Assembly: GCA_937991535.1 (NCBI GenBank)
Contig: CALKHN010000078.1
Location: forward strand, 1 to 64,000
DNA: 64,000 nt
Reading direction: 5' to 3'
Source of the DNA: an uncultured Sphingobacteriales bacterium
GTDB lineage: Bacteria > Bacteroidota > Bacteroidia > Chitinophagales > Chitinophagaceae
Below are positions 7,875-16,036 of the stretch, one piece after another (the first letter of the stretch is position 1; each line of letters opens with the position of its first letter). The position numbers were made by a program, and so were the translations under genes. The notes beneath the pieces were generated by a model. That model worked only from the letters and a program-made list of their open reading frames with translations, had not been told where the DNA came from and did not search any database.

Positions 7875-9191
7875 ATGAATAAGAATAATTCTTCAAATCA
7901 ATCAACCCGGAGAGAATTTGTAAAAAATTCTTCTCTTCTTGCGGGAGGTTTACTGGCTGCACCGTTGTTTTCAAAAGCCAATTACTTTTCCGGTGCAGAT
8001 GACACTATAAAAATAGCGCTGGTAGGTTGCGGCGGCAGGGGAACAGGAGCCGCTACCCAGGCTTTATCTACCAAACAAAATGTAAAGCTGGTGGCGATGG
8101 CGGACGCGTTCCAGGACAGGCTCGACAATTCATACAAAGCCATTTCGGAAGAAATAGATGCCAAACGCATTGACGTTCCGCAGGACAGAAAATTTGTTGG
8201 TTTTGATGCGTATCAAAAAGCAATAGCGTTGGCCGACGTGGTAATACTGGCTACGCCTCCGGGTTTCCGGCCCATACATTTTGAAGAAGCCGTTAAGCAG
8301 GGTAAACACATCTTCATGGAAAAACCAGTGGCAACAGATCCGGCAGGTGTACAAAAAATACTGGCTGCAGCAACCATTGCCAAACAGAAAAAACTGAACG
8401 TAGTGGTAGGCCTGCAAAGACATTATCAAAATTCTTACCGTGAATTATTCAAACGCAAAGACGCTATCGGCGATATTACATCTGCACAAGCCTGGTGGAA
8501 TGGTGATGGCGTGTGGGTTCATCCCCGTAAGGAAGGACAAACTGAAATGGAATACCAGATGCGCAACTGGTACTATTTTAACTGGCTTTGCGGCGACCAC
8601 ATTACTGAACAGCATATTCATAATATTGACGTGATCAACTGGTTTAAAGGCAGCTACCCGGTTAAAGCCCAGGGCATGGGTGGAAGAGAAGTGAGGAAGG
8701 GAAAAGACTACGGTGAGATATTCGATCATCACTTTGTGGAATTTCATTATGCCGATGGCTCTATCCTTAACAGCCAGTGCCGCCACCAGCCTAAAACCAT
8801 GAGCAAAGTGGATGAGCTGCTGATAGGCACAAAAGGAAAAATATTTGCCGGCGCCGCTAATATCGTGGATCATAAAGGAAAAGTACTTTACCAGTTTGAC
8901 CGGAAAACCGAAAACAACCCGTATCAAACAGAACATGATGAACTGTTTGCAGCGATAGCCAAAGGGCAGTTTAAATTCTGGGATGCCGAACTCGGGGCCA
9001 AAAGCACCATGACGTCTATACTTGGCCGTATGGCTACTTATAGCGGACAGGTCATTGAATGGGATAAAGCCATTAATTCAGGCATAGACATTCATCCCAA
9101 AGAATACGACTGGGCAGCGATGCCGCCGGTTGTTCCCAATGCGGATGGGTTTTACCCCGTAGCTGTGCCAGGCGTAACAAGATATGTATAG
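7875..9191 (+). CDS. Exported Gfo/Idh/MocA family oxidoreductase
   Basis: 438 residues. Twin-arginine-like signal at the start (RREFVKN, then SLLAGGLLAAPLFSKA). The Rossmann nucleotide-binding loop is ALVGCGGRGTGA, and the family EKP motif is HIFMEKPVATDP. The C-terminal alpha/beta domain has the extended form seen in exported Bacteroidota members. These enzymes oxidise or reduce sugars with tightly held NAD(P). It forms a pair with the FGE-fold gene upstream (22-bp gap), and the Tat-exported isomerase further upstream on the other strand may share a sugar pathway; the exact substrate is unknown. Confidence 0.9.
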   Translation: MNKNNSSNQSTRREFVKNSSLLAGGLLAAPLFSKANYFSGADDTIKIALVGCGGRGTGAATQALSTKQNVKLVAMADAFQDRLDNSYKAISEEIDAKRIDVPQDRKFVGFDAYQKAIALADVVILATPPGFRPIHFEEAVKQGKHIFMEKPVATDPAGVQKILAAATIAKQKKLNVVVGLQRHYQNSYRELFKRKDAIGDITSAQAWWNGDGVWVHPRKEGQTEMEYQMRNWYYFNWLCGDHITEQHIHNIDVINWFKGSYPVKAQGMGGREVRKGKDYGEIFDHHFVEFHYADGSILNSQCRHQPKTMSKVDELLIGTKGKIFAGAANIVDHKGKVLYQFDRKTENNPYQTEHDELFAAIAKGQFKFWDAELGAKSTMTSILGRMATYSGQVIEWDKAINSGIDIHPKEYDWAAMPPVVPNADGFYPVAVPGVTRYV

Positions 9192-9784
9192 GAGAGATGC
9201 CAGGCGTGAAAGTGAGAGGTGAGAAATGAGAAGTGAAAGGTGAGAAGAGAGAGAATAAATAGTCCATCGTAAGACATCATTAACCGGTAGCTGAAGGCTA
9301 ATAACTATAAGCCGGTACCTCAAAAAGGATGCTTTAAAACGGCATCCTTTTTTCGTTTCCCGAAATGATATATAACAGCCGCGGATATGCGTAAATTATT
9401 GACGCTATGGGTGATGGCGCATGCTCATCTGCTGTGATTTTATTAATTGATTTATATCAACAAAAAACGCACAATAAACCTGCTTTTATTACATTGCATG
9501 CCCTATTTTTGTTTTAACAATCCACCCCGGCAGATACGACCGGCACGCGGGGAACTTCCTGAAAAAAGCCAAACTTCCTGATCCGCGAACTGCCATTTTG
9601 GAATTGTATTTTCCGGCTTCAATCAACTATTCTTTTTTTAACCATAATCATCCTTATCCTGTTTACAGCCATAAGCAGTAATGCTGTAGCATCATAATCC
9701 ACTTTTTCAATATCACAGTACAAAAGCCATCCGAATTCCACCTGTGAGCGCAAAAAGATTTGACCACCTCTTAAATCTATAAAA
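9192..9784. other. 593-bp intergenic region
   Basis: Starts with degenerate GTGAGAAGTGAAAGG-type repeats (about 9207-9260), including a second copy of the bases TGCCAGGCGT that also form the last codons of the preceding gene. Then comes the terminator at 9322-9353. The remaining 430 bases are AT-rich and hold no supported gene; I see no clear promoter for the gene at 9785. Confidence 0.6.
9322..9353 (+). terminator. Intrinsic terminator after the FGE/oxidoreductase pair
   Basis: Arms AAAAAGGATGC and GCATCCTTTTTT form an 11-bp stem with an eight- to nine-base loop, and the 3' arm merges into a T run. It ends the transcript of the two preceding plus-strand genes and could also work on the minus strand. 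Confidence 0.85.
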
Positions 9785-10210
9785 ATGAAAAAGTTGCTCG
9801 TATTGATTTATATAGCTGCTGCAACGCTCCTTTTCGGATATGCTAAAGCGGGCGTGCTCAATTATATTGCTCCACCGTCTTCTGCTGCCATTGCCAATAA
9901 AGCAGCGATTGATTTTCCCGTCAATTTTGAAGACCTGACCGTTAAGCGAGTAAAAAACAGGGCGGAAATCAACTGGTCTACTTTAACCGAAAAAAACAAT
10001 AAGCAATTTGAAATTCAGAGAAGTACGAACGGTGAGGATTTTAAAACAATTGCTATCGTATTTACATTAGATGACAGCAACAACGTGAAAAATTATAAGT
10101 TTAAAGATGAGCTCAAAGGCGTAAAAGGGAAAAGCTTAATGTACAGAATTAAACAGGTAGATACCAGTGAGGGATATACCTTCAGCAAAGCAGTTTCCCT
10201 GTCCTTATAA
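9785..10210 (+). CDS. Small secreted beta-domain protein
   Basis: 141 residues of no assigned function. Residues 1-22 are a signal peptide (KKLLVLIYIAAATLLFGYAKA). The rest is one beta-rich domain with INWSTLTEKNNKQFEIQRS and a later YRIKQVDTSEGY. This pattern is very common in Bacteroidota as the fibronectin-like module just before type IX sorting domains. Here the module stands alone and no sorting domain follows, so the protein is probably periplasmic or surface-exposed by other means. It resembles the protein at 10532 in this module (IQRSTNGEDF against VERSSNGKRF). A strong hairpin terminator follows. Confidence 0.75.
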   Translation: MKKLLVLIYIAAATLLFGYAKAGVLNYIAPPSSAAIANKAAIDFPVNFEDLTVKRVKNRAEINWSTLTEKNNKQFEIQRSTNGEDFKTIAIVFTLDDSNNVKNYKFKDELKGVKGKSLMYRIKQVDTSEGYTFSKAVSLSL

Positions 10211-10255
10211 AAAAATTTTGAAAAAGTTTATAGAGGTTGTGAATTCCTAATCGGA

Positions 10256-10288
10256 AAAAGGCCCCTTGTCTAAGGGGCCTTTAAAAAA
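10256..10288. terminator. Bidirectional intrinsic terminator
   Basis: AAAGGCCCCTT and AAGGGGCCTTT form an 11-bp perfect stem around a four-base loop, with A runs on the left and the right so that both strands end in T runs. It serves the plus-strand gene ending at 10210 and the minus-strand small gene ending at 10298. Confidence 0.88.
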
Positions 10289-10297
10289 GGTTCAATA

Positions 10298-10501
10298 TTA
10301 TTTATTCCGTTGCTGCACATTCAATAAGATGTCGTACCTTTTAAAGTAAGCAGCAAGAATACCCAGGCTATCTAATCCCGGGTGTTCTGAAATAGTTAAG
10401 TTATCTTTATCCCTGAAACACCACTTCTCAATCTCTTGTTTTAATCTCATATTTCTATCTCCTTTGATCAAACCGGTAACCAGGAAATCATCCTTGTTCA
10501 T
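10298..10501 (-). CDS. Small hypothetical protein
   Basis: 67 residues from the ATG giving MNKDDFLVTGLIKGDRN. A GAGG ribosome-binding sequence lies about ten bases upstream, and the stop is followed 10 bases later by the bidirectional terminator. These facts and the balanced amino-acid composition support a real gene. There is no signal peptide or membrane segment. A single Trp and Cys sit in EIEKWCFRDKD. I do not recognise the family, and no function can be assigned. It is divergent from the secreted protein at 10532 with a 30-bp gap. Confidence 0.5.
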   Translation of the reverse strand: MNKDDFLVTGLIKGDRNMRLKQEIEKWCFRDKDNLTISEHPGLDSLGILAAYFKRYDILLNVQQRNK

Positions 10502-10531
10502 ACCTGTATTCCTCAACTAAAATATGAGACC

Positions 10532-11212
10532 ATGAAACGTATTACCGGGAATATTTCAATTATCGTTTGCAGTTGTATATTATTGACCGTTGTGCCTTTT
10601 ACAGCAAATGCATCTGACTCTCCCCCCCCGAAAAGCACCATTGAAACATTAGATCCTCCTGCAAATGTAGAAATACTCTCTTTTAGCGGGCAATCGGCGG
10701 AAAATAAAAAGATTGATCTTTTCTGCAAAATAAAAAGCAATTGCTGCTATAATATTATAGTGGAACGCAGCAGCAATGGCAAACGCTTTTCAGCCATAGC
10801 TACCCTTTCGGACAATAAAAAAATAGCTGAATTCGCATTATCGGACGAGAACCCGCTGCGGAATACCAATTACTACCGTTTAAAAATTGCAGACAATAAG
10901 GGTAACGTGCAATACTCGAAAACAATGGTGGTACAATTGTATAATTCGGATGACTTATACATGGTAAGTGTAACGCCAAATACAGTTTTAAAAGACCTGC
11001 ACATTAATGTACAACTGAAAAACCGCGCCTATATTGTTATGAAAGTTATTGATGAAAAAGGGAGGGAGATTATTAAAAGAAAAGGTACCGGCAGTGAAGG
11101 GTTAAACACATACGAACTGGATGGAACCGGAACCATGGCCCCCGGCAACTATTTTCTTGAAGTGCTGGTTAACAGCAAAGACCTTCTTTCGATGCCCTTA
11201 ATAAAGGGATGA
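10532..11212 (+). CDS. Secreted protein with fibronectin-like module and possible T9SS C-terminal domain
   Basis: 226 residues. Signal peptide to about residue 27 (ISIIVCSCILLTVVPFTANA). The middle holds the Bacteroidota beta module (IIVERSSNGKRFSAIATLS, then YYRLKIADNKGN). The last 75 residues resemble a type A sorting domain of the type IX secretion system: a start like VTPNTVLKDLHINV, a VIDEKGRE turn, then MAPGNYFLEVLVN and an Ile-Lys near the end. There is almost no cargo between signal and sorting domain, which is unusual. Possibly a small cell-surface protein. A hairpin follows the stop. Confidence 0.78.
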   Translation: MKRITGNISIIVCSCILLTVVPFTANASDSPPPKSTIETLDPPANVEILSFSGQSAENKKIDLFCKIKSNCCYNIIVERSSNGKRFSAIATLSDNKKIAEFALSDENPLRNTNYYRLKIADNKGNVQYSKTMVVQLYNSDDLYMVSVTPNTVLKDLHINVQLKNRAYIVMKVIDEKGREIIKRKGTGSEGLNTYELDGTGTMAPGNYFLEVLVNSKDLLSMPLIKG

Positions 11213-11221
11213 AGCCTGCAG

Positions 11222-11259
11222 GCAAAGCGTTTCAGGCTTTAGCAATTGAAACGTTTTGC
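11222..11259. terminator. Hairpin between convergent genes
   Basis: GCAAAGCGTTTCA pairs with TGAAACGTTTTGC (13 bp with one G-T pair) around a 12-base loop, 10 bases after the stop of the secreted protein gene. There is no T run, so termination may be weak or factor-assisted. Confidence 0.5.
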
Positions 11260-11412
11260 TGTTCGCTTATTTACTGTTCTTCATTAATTTCATCCATAAC
11301 ATTTGTTTTCTGTAAAAAAAACGAATACTATGCCAATAAGAAATGAGCATAAAACCATTTAAAAAAGTCCGTTATTGAGTAATTTTTTTCACACCGGGTG
11401 ATGTTAATGCAG

Positions 11413-12669
11413 CTAATCCACAATTCCTGCCAGTTCAAGGCTTTTCTTTTTGAGCTTTCGTATTTCTATATCTTCAATAATAGCATCGGGTGTGAGAATA
11501 AGTGAAACATTATTCTCCTTCCACCAGGAAACATTTTTCAGGTTGTTAAAATGCAATACACCTGAAAGATATTTACGTTCACCCGCATGCCATTCCTCAA
11601 TCCACTCAAATTTTTCACGTGGGATATTCTTCCAGTCGTCGAAACTCACGTAGGTGCGGATGTAAAAATCGTTGGTAAGCTCAGGAGGATTGTGATAATA
11701 AAGCTTTTTATACTCATAGCGGTAATCATACCTGAGCGCCGAGATGTCGCTCAGCACCGCTGAAGCCGTGGGGAAGCTTCCGGCGCCTTTACCATAAAAA
11801 AACTGTTTGTCGGCAAAGCTACTTTCAATAACCACTCCGTTGAATTCATTCTTTACAAATGCCAGTGGATCATCGTGTGTTACAAACTGCGGCAATACAA
11901 AAGCAGCCACTTTGCCATTATTCAATTTTTTAGCCTGGGCCACTAATTTTATTTCATAATTTCTTTCTCTCGCTACAGCAGCATCACTGAGTTTAATGTT
12001 TTGAATGCCATTAAAAACAATATTTTCGGGTTTTTCAACAATACCATAAGCGTGGGTAAGCAAAAAAGTCCATTTGTTCAATGCATCCCAGCCATCTACG
12101 TCTAACGAAGGATCTGCTTCGGCAAATCCCAATTGCTGCGCCAGTATTAAAGCCTGTTTGAAATCAAGCTTTTCTTCAAACATTTTAGTGAGGATAAAAT
12201 TAGTAGACCCATTTACAATAGCCCTTATGGAGTGCAACAAATCATTATCATAATATTCTTCCAGGTTTCTTATTACCGGTATGGAAGCGCAGGCTGCCGA
12301 TTCACATAAAAAAGGCTGATCATATTGCTTTTGCAGTGCCAGTATTTCGGGAAGATGTTCCGCGATCATTTTTTTGCTGGCGCTAACTACAGCTTTACCA
12401 TTTTTTAATGCGGCAGATACAATTTCAAATGCCGGTTCAGATTCATTGATCACTTCTACAATTACGTTAATGTCCGGATCATTCAGCAATTCAAACCTGT
12501 TTGTAGTAAACAACGCGGCAGGAGCGTTTCGTTTTTTACCGGGATTTTTTATACAAACTTTTTTTATAGTTGCCTGTAGCGAAGGCGTTTGTTCAAGCAC
12601 CTTGTACAGCCCCTCTCCCACCACTCCAAAACCAAATAATCCAATATTCAACTGCCGCTGCATGTTCAT
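11413..12669 (-). CDS. hom: Homoserine dehydrogenase
   Basis: 418 residues. The NAD(P)-binding loop near the N-terminus is GLFGFGVVGEGL, and the catalytic domain has NGSTNFILTKM and GFAEADPSLDVDGWDA, the family signature with the catalytic Lys and Asp region. It reduces aspartate semialdehyde to homoserine, the branch point to methionine and threonine. The C-terminus lacks the usual full ACT domain and has a lineage-specific tail. It is the third gene of metY-metX-hom, starting 4 bases after the metX stop, so it falls under SAM-I riboswitch control and supplies homoserine to MetX. Confidence 0.95.
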   Translation of the reverse strand: MNMQRQLNIGLFGFGVVGEGLYKVLEQTPSLQATIKKVCIKNPGKKRNAPAALFTTNRFELLNDPDINVIVEVINESEPAFEIVSAALKNGKAVVSASKKMIAEHLPEILALQKQYDQPFLCESAACASIPVIRNLEEYYDNDLLHSIRAIVNGSTNFILTKMFEEKLDFKQALILAQQLGFAEADPSLDVDGWDALNKWTFLLTHAYGIVEKPENIVFNGIQNIKLSDAAVARERNYEIKLVAQAKKLNNGKVAAFVLPQFVTHDDPLAFVKNEFNGVVIESSFADKQFFYGKGAGSFPTASAVLSDISALRYDYRYEYKKLYYHNPPELTNDFYIRTYVSFDDWKNIPREKFEWIEEWHAGERKYLSGVLHFNNLKNVSWWKENNVSLILTPDAIIEDIEIRKLKKKSLELAGIVD

Positions 12670-12673
12670 GTAT

Positions 12674-13741
12674 TTACTGATTTACAATTTTTAAATAACT
12701 CACCTGGTCTCCCTTTATAAAAGATCTCAGTATCTGTTCAATTTTTTCATACTCCAGCAAAAATCCATCGTGGCCATAAGCCGATTCTATCAGGTGATAT
12801 TCAGCTCCCGGAATATGATCCGCAATTTTTTTCTGCTCATCCGGCGGAAAAAGAAGGTCATTGGTAATGCCGATCACTAAAGTCTTAGCGCGTATGCGTC
12901 CCAGGGCTTCCTCTACGGAGTTTCTTCCCCTTCCCACATCGTGCGCATCCATTGCCTGGCTAAGGCGATAATAGCTGAATGCATTAAAACGTTTGGCTAA
13001 TTTTTCGCCCTGGTAGCGTTGATAACTTTCAGCCGCCTCTCCGCCAAAAGGATGCGAAACAGGCCAGGCTGTTTTTTTATCCCTGGGTTGAGTGAGATTA
13101 TACGTATTATTATTCCTATAGCTGAGCAGCGCAATACTTCTCGCCGCCTTCATACCCTGTAAACCCGCTTCGGGTATTTTCTCTTTCCACGTGGCGTCTG
13201 TTTCTATACACATGCGTTGTGAGGCATTGAAAGCTATTCCCCAGGGTGAATGCTGCGCATTGGTGGCCAATGCAATTACATGTTCAAACAGTTCCGGTTC
13301 TTCTATCGCCCATTCTAACAATTGCTGCCCGCCCATAGAACCTCCGATACCTGTATGTATTTTTTTGATACCGAGATGTTCTCTTAAAGAACGGTAAGTT
13401 CTTACCATGTCACGCGTGGTGAACAGCGGAAAATCGTGATACCAACGCTCACCGGTTGCCGGGTTAATTTCCAGCGGGCCAATGCTGCCATAACAGCTCC
13501 CCGGCATGTTTACACAAATAATGAACCAGGTGGCGGGGTCAAAAAATTTTCCTTCGCCTACCAATCCGGGCCACCAGTCTGTTGGATTGCTATTGGCAGT
13601 GAGCGCATGAAAAACCCATACTACATTATCCTTCCTGGCATTGAGCCGGCCCAATGTTGTATAGGCCAAATGATATTGGGAAATGGTTTCTCCGCTTTCC
13701 AGTATAAAAGGTTCTGTATGTGTATACACCTGTGTAGACAT
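12674..13741 (-). CDS. metX: Homoserine O-acetyltransferase
   Basis: 355 residues from MSTQVYTHTEPF; a longer frame starts 24 residues earlier but that extension is unlike the family. Alpha/beta hydrolase with the nucleophile Ser in GIGGSMGGQQ, Asp in GITNDLLFPP and His in ESAYGHDGF. The oxyanion and substrate segments HALTANSN and NMPGSCYG are also present. It makes O-acetylhomoserine from homoserine and acetyl-CoA, the substrate for MetY encoded just upstream. Middle gene of the riboswitch-controlled methionine operon; the gap to metY is 84 bases. Confidence 0.95.
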   Translation of the reverse strand: MSTQVYTHTEPFILESGETISQYHLAYTTLGRLNARKDNVVWVFHALTANSNPTDWWPGLVGEGKFFDPATWFIICVNMPGSCYGSIGPLEINPATGERWYHDFPLFTTRDMVRTYRSLREHLGIKKIHTGIGGSMGGQQLLEWAIEEPELFEHVIALATNAQHSPWGIAFNASQRMCIETDATWKEKIPEAGLQGMKAARSIALLSYRNNNTYNLTQPRDKKTAWPVSHPFGGEAAESYQRYQGEKLAKRFNAFSYYRLSQAMDAHDVGRGRNSVEEALGRIRAKTLVIGITNDLLFPPDEQKKIADHIPGAEYHLIESAYGHDGFLLEYEKIEQILRSFIKGDQVSYLKIVNQ

Positions 13742-13825
13742 ATTTGTAGCAACTAACTTTATTGCATTTGTGTTTATAACATAAAAAGGAAACGTGAAAT
13801 TTTCAGGTTTCACGTTTCATTGTTT

Positions 13826-15151
13826 CTAATTAAGTGCATGTTTAGAACCAAACACTTTCTCAAATGATTGTTCAAAATCTGCTATTATATCATCAATATG
13901 CTCGATACCTACGCTTATCCTCACCAGGTTGGGTTCAACCCCGGCAGCCTTCTGATCTTCATCCGATAATTGCTCATGGGTAGTAGATGCAGGATGAATG
14001 GCCAATGTTTTAGTATCTCCCATATTGGCAAGGTGACTTATCAGTTGCAGGGAATCTATAAACTTGCGGCCATTCTCTTTTCCACCTTTAATACCAAAGT
14101 TTAAAATAGCACCAGATCCGTTGGTCAGGTATTTCTTAGCCAGCGCACGATAAGGGCTGCTTTCCAAACCCGGATACAATACAAATTCTACCTGGGGATG
14201 TGACTCCAGCCACTTAGCCAATGTAAGCGCATTTTGCACGTGGCGCTCTACCCGCAGTGAAAGTGTTTCCAATCCCTGCAAACCGAGGAACGCGTTGAAA
14301 GGACTCTGGCAGGTACCAAGATCTCTTAAACCTTCTACTCTTGCGCGAATAGCAAAAGCAATATTGGGTAAACCCAACGGGTTGCCTTCACCAAAAACAT
14401 CCCAGAATTTTAATCCGTGATATCCTTCACTCGGCTCGGTGAACTGAGGAAACTTACCATTATTCCAGTTATAATTTCCGCCATCCACTATTACTCCGCC
14501 AATGGTTGTACCATGACCAGTGATCCACTTTGTAGTAGATTCTACCACTATGTTAGCACCCCATTCAATAGGACGGAAAAGATAACCGCCTGCACCGAAG
14601 GTATTGTCAACAATGAGCGGGAGATCGTATTCTTTGGCCAATGCCGAAAATTTTTCAAAATCGGGTATACTTAAGCTGGGATTACCAATCGTTTCGAGAT
14701 AAATAGCCCTGGTATTTTTATCAATGGCTTTTGCAAAACTTTCAATATCATTAACATCCGCAAAGCGTGCTTCTATACCGAGGCGCTTAAACGCTACTTT
14801 AAACTGGTTATAGGTACCTCCGTACAAATGTGAACTGGTTACAAAGTTCTCCCCTGCCTGTATAATATTATGTATAGCCAGCAACTGCGCCGCCTGGCCC
14901 GATGACGTTGCTACCGCAGCTACGCCCCCCTCCAATGCCGCGATTCTTTTTTCAAACACATCGGTGGTAGGATTCATGATGCGCGTATAAATATTACCAA
15001 ACTCTTTCAGTCCAAAAAGATTGGCTGCATGCTCCGTATTATCAAACTGAAAAGCGGTTGTTTGATAAATGGGCACTGCCCTCGACTTCGTTACAGGATC
15101 AGCTTCCTGACCGGCGTGTTGTTGTAAGGTCTCAAAACGATAGTTGCTCAT
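13826..15151 (-). CDS. metY: O-acetylhomoserine aminocarboxypropyltransferase (sulfhydrylase)
   Basis: 441 residues, long form of the Cys/Met-metabolism PLP family as expected for MetY. The PLP-binding Lys is K208 in ESTTKWITGHG; other signatures are SSGQAAQLLA, the VDNTFGAGGYLF segment and SHLANMGDTKTLAIHPASTTH near the end. It joins O-acetylhomoserine with sulfide to form homocysteine. First gene of the operon behind the SAM-I riboswitch, although about 425 bases separate its start from the riboswitch terminator. Sulfide comes from the divergent cys cluster. Confidence 0.95.
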   Translation of the reverse strand: MSNYRFETLQQHAGQEADPVTKSRAVPIYQTTAFQFDNTEHAANLFGLKEFGNIYTRIMNPTTDVFEKRIAALEGGVAAVATSSGQAAQLLAIHNIIQAGENFVTSSHLYGGTYNQFKVAFKRLGIEARFADVNDIESFAKAIDKNTRAIYLETIGNPSLSIPDFEKFSALAKEYDLPLIVDNTFGAGGYLFRPIEWGANIVVESTTKWITGHGTTIGGVIVDGGNYNWNNGKFPQFTEPSEGYHGLKFWDVFGEGNPLGLPNIAFAIRARVEGLRDLGTCQSPFNAFLGLQGLETLSLRVERHVQNALTLAKWLESHPQVEFVLYPGLESSPYRALAKKYLTNGSGAILNFGIKGGKENGRKFIDSLQLISHLANMGDTKTLAIHPASTTHEQLSDEDQKAAGVEPNLVRISVGIEHIDDIIADFEQSFEKVFGSKHALN

Positions 15152-15576
15152 GGAAAATTAATTTATTAAGTAATGATAAATATTAAATATACAAAATCGA
15201 AATGCTGTGAATACTGCAAAGCGGTAAACAACCTGGAGTGGGGTTATATGTCAGATGGTATGCCTTACGGCATACAACAACAGCGCCTAATGCACGGGCA
15301 TGCGTTGTTAAAATATACACTATTTACTGTTGCTGATAACATACAACTTTATGTAGTTGGTAAAATTAATAGACTTTACCATCATTCCCAATTTTTTGTG
15401 CGTAAAGTTTTGCCATATACCCACCAAACCAATATTCACCTGCAACTGCAAATCAATGGACGATCACTCCAACGGAGAGCCGGCAGGCAAACAAATTTTG
15501 TTCTATATAAATTATACCTGCAAGAAATAAGACAAAGTAACCAACAGCCATTAGCAAGTGCTTTCCGGCGATCAGC
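15152..15576. other. Long gene-free leader between the SAM-I terminator and metY
   Basis: On the minus strand this is the mRNA leader of metY. The frames that cross it on either strand have poor composition and overlap the riboswitch, so I do not call genes. One perfect hairpin is visible (GTATGCC/GGCATAC, 15258-15275). Regulatory RNA structure, an internal promoter or a tiny leader ORF could be here, but none is clear by eye. Confidence 0.5.
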
Positions 15577-15616
15577 AAATAAAAAAGCCCTTCCGGCAGC
15601 AGCGGGAAGAGCTTTG
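15577..15616 (-). terminator. Riboswitch-controlled intrinsic terminator
   Basis: On the minus strand AAAGCTCTTCC pairs with GGAAGGGCTTT (11 bp, one G-T) and runs into six T. It lies about 40 bases downstream of the SAM-I aptamer, the position of the expression platform: with SAM bound, transcription should stop here and metY-metX-hom stay off. Confidence 0.88.
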
Positions 15617-15656
15617 ATAGTATAACCAGTTTAAGAGTAATCAGCTTTTCATCCGA

Positions 15657-15775
15657 CTTATCTGCTCCGCGTGAGCGGAAATGGAATTGGCACCTTTTCT
15701 CACACTGCAACAATTGCGGTATGAAATAGGTTGTCAAGGCTTCGCTGGGCCAGTCCCTCAGCCTTTCTTGATAAG
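15657..15775 (-). promoter_or_regulatory. SAM-I (S-box) riboswitch
   Basis: Read on the minus strand the aptamer opens with CTTATCAAGAAAGGCTGAGG, continues through GACTGGCCC and GAAGCCT to CAACC, then GGTGCCAATTCC, and closes with GATAAG pairing to the first CTTATC (P1). These are the conserved blocks of the S-box aptamer in order and spacing. It senses S-adenosylmethionine and, through the terminator just downstream, controls the methionine operon metY-metX-hom. Confidence 0.95.
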
Positions 15776-15796
15776 TAATAATAATAAGAACTGGCG

Positions 15797-15829
15797 CAAA
15801 GATAAGATCAAATTAATTTAATAATCAAA
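15797..15829 (-). promoter_or_regulatory. Bacteroidota-type promoter of the riboswitch/metY transcript
   Basis: Minus-strand TATCTTTG (15797-15804) matches the -7 consensus TAnnTTTG, with a TTTG (15826-15829) 21 bases upstream as the -33 box. Transcription would begin about 15 bases before the aptamer. Confidence 0.65.
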
Positions 15830-15856
15830 AAAAAATGCAAATTGTTTTTGAAATAA

Positions 15857-15887
15857 ATTGGCCATATAAATTTCTATACTATCTTTG
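15857..15887 (+). promoter_or_regulatory. Bacteroidota-type promoter of the cys cluster
   Basis: TATCTTTG at 15880-15887 matches TAnnTTTG; ATTG at 15857-15860 stands 19 bases upstream in place of TTTG. It points to cysH and leaves a leader of about 145 bases. Confidence 0.55.
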
Positions 15888-15903
15888 TCCACCAGTTTAA
15901 TAG

Positions 15904-15931
15904 GGTAATCATATCGCTTTGATGGTAATCA
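15904..15931 (+). promoter_or_regulatory. Direct repeat GGTAATCA, possible operator
   Basis: The octamer GGTAATCA occurs twice, 20 bases (about two helical turns) apart, just after the predicted start site of the cys transcript. Spacing of this kind fits a dimeric regulator, but it could be chance. Confidence 0.3.
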
Positions 15932-16036
15932 ATAAAAAATATCGTTGCTGTTGTTGTTGGCTGTAATATTTCAGCGCAACCCCGGGAGAAAATAGTATCA
16001 ACGGATGTTTTTACGTACTATCAATTTTAGTATATT

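Noticed and set aside
15173..15625. 150-codon plus-strand frame opposite the metY leader and SAM-I terminator
   Set aside because: It covers the riboswitch terminator antisense, has odd composition (many Gln, Tyr and His) and no recognisable similarity; the minus-strand RNA explains the sequence.
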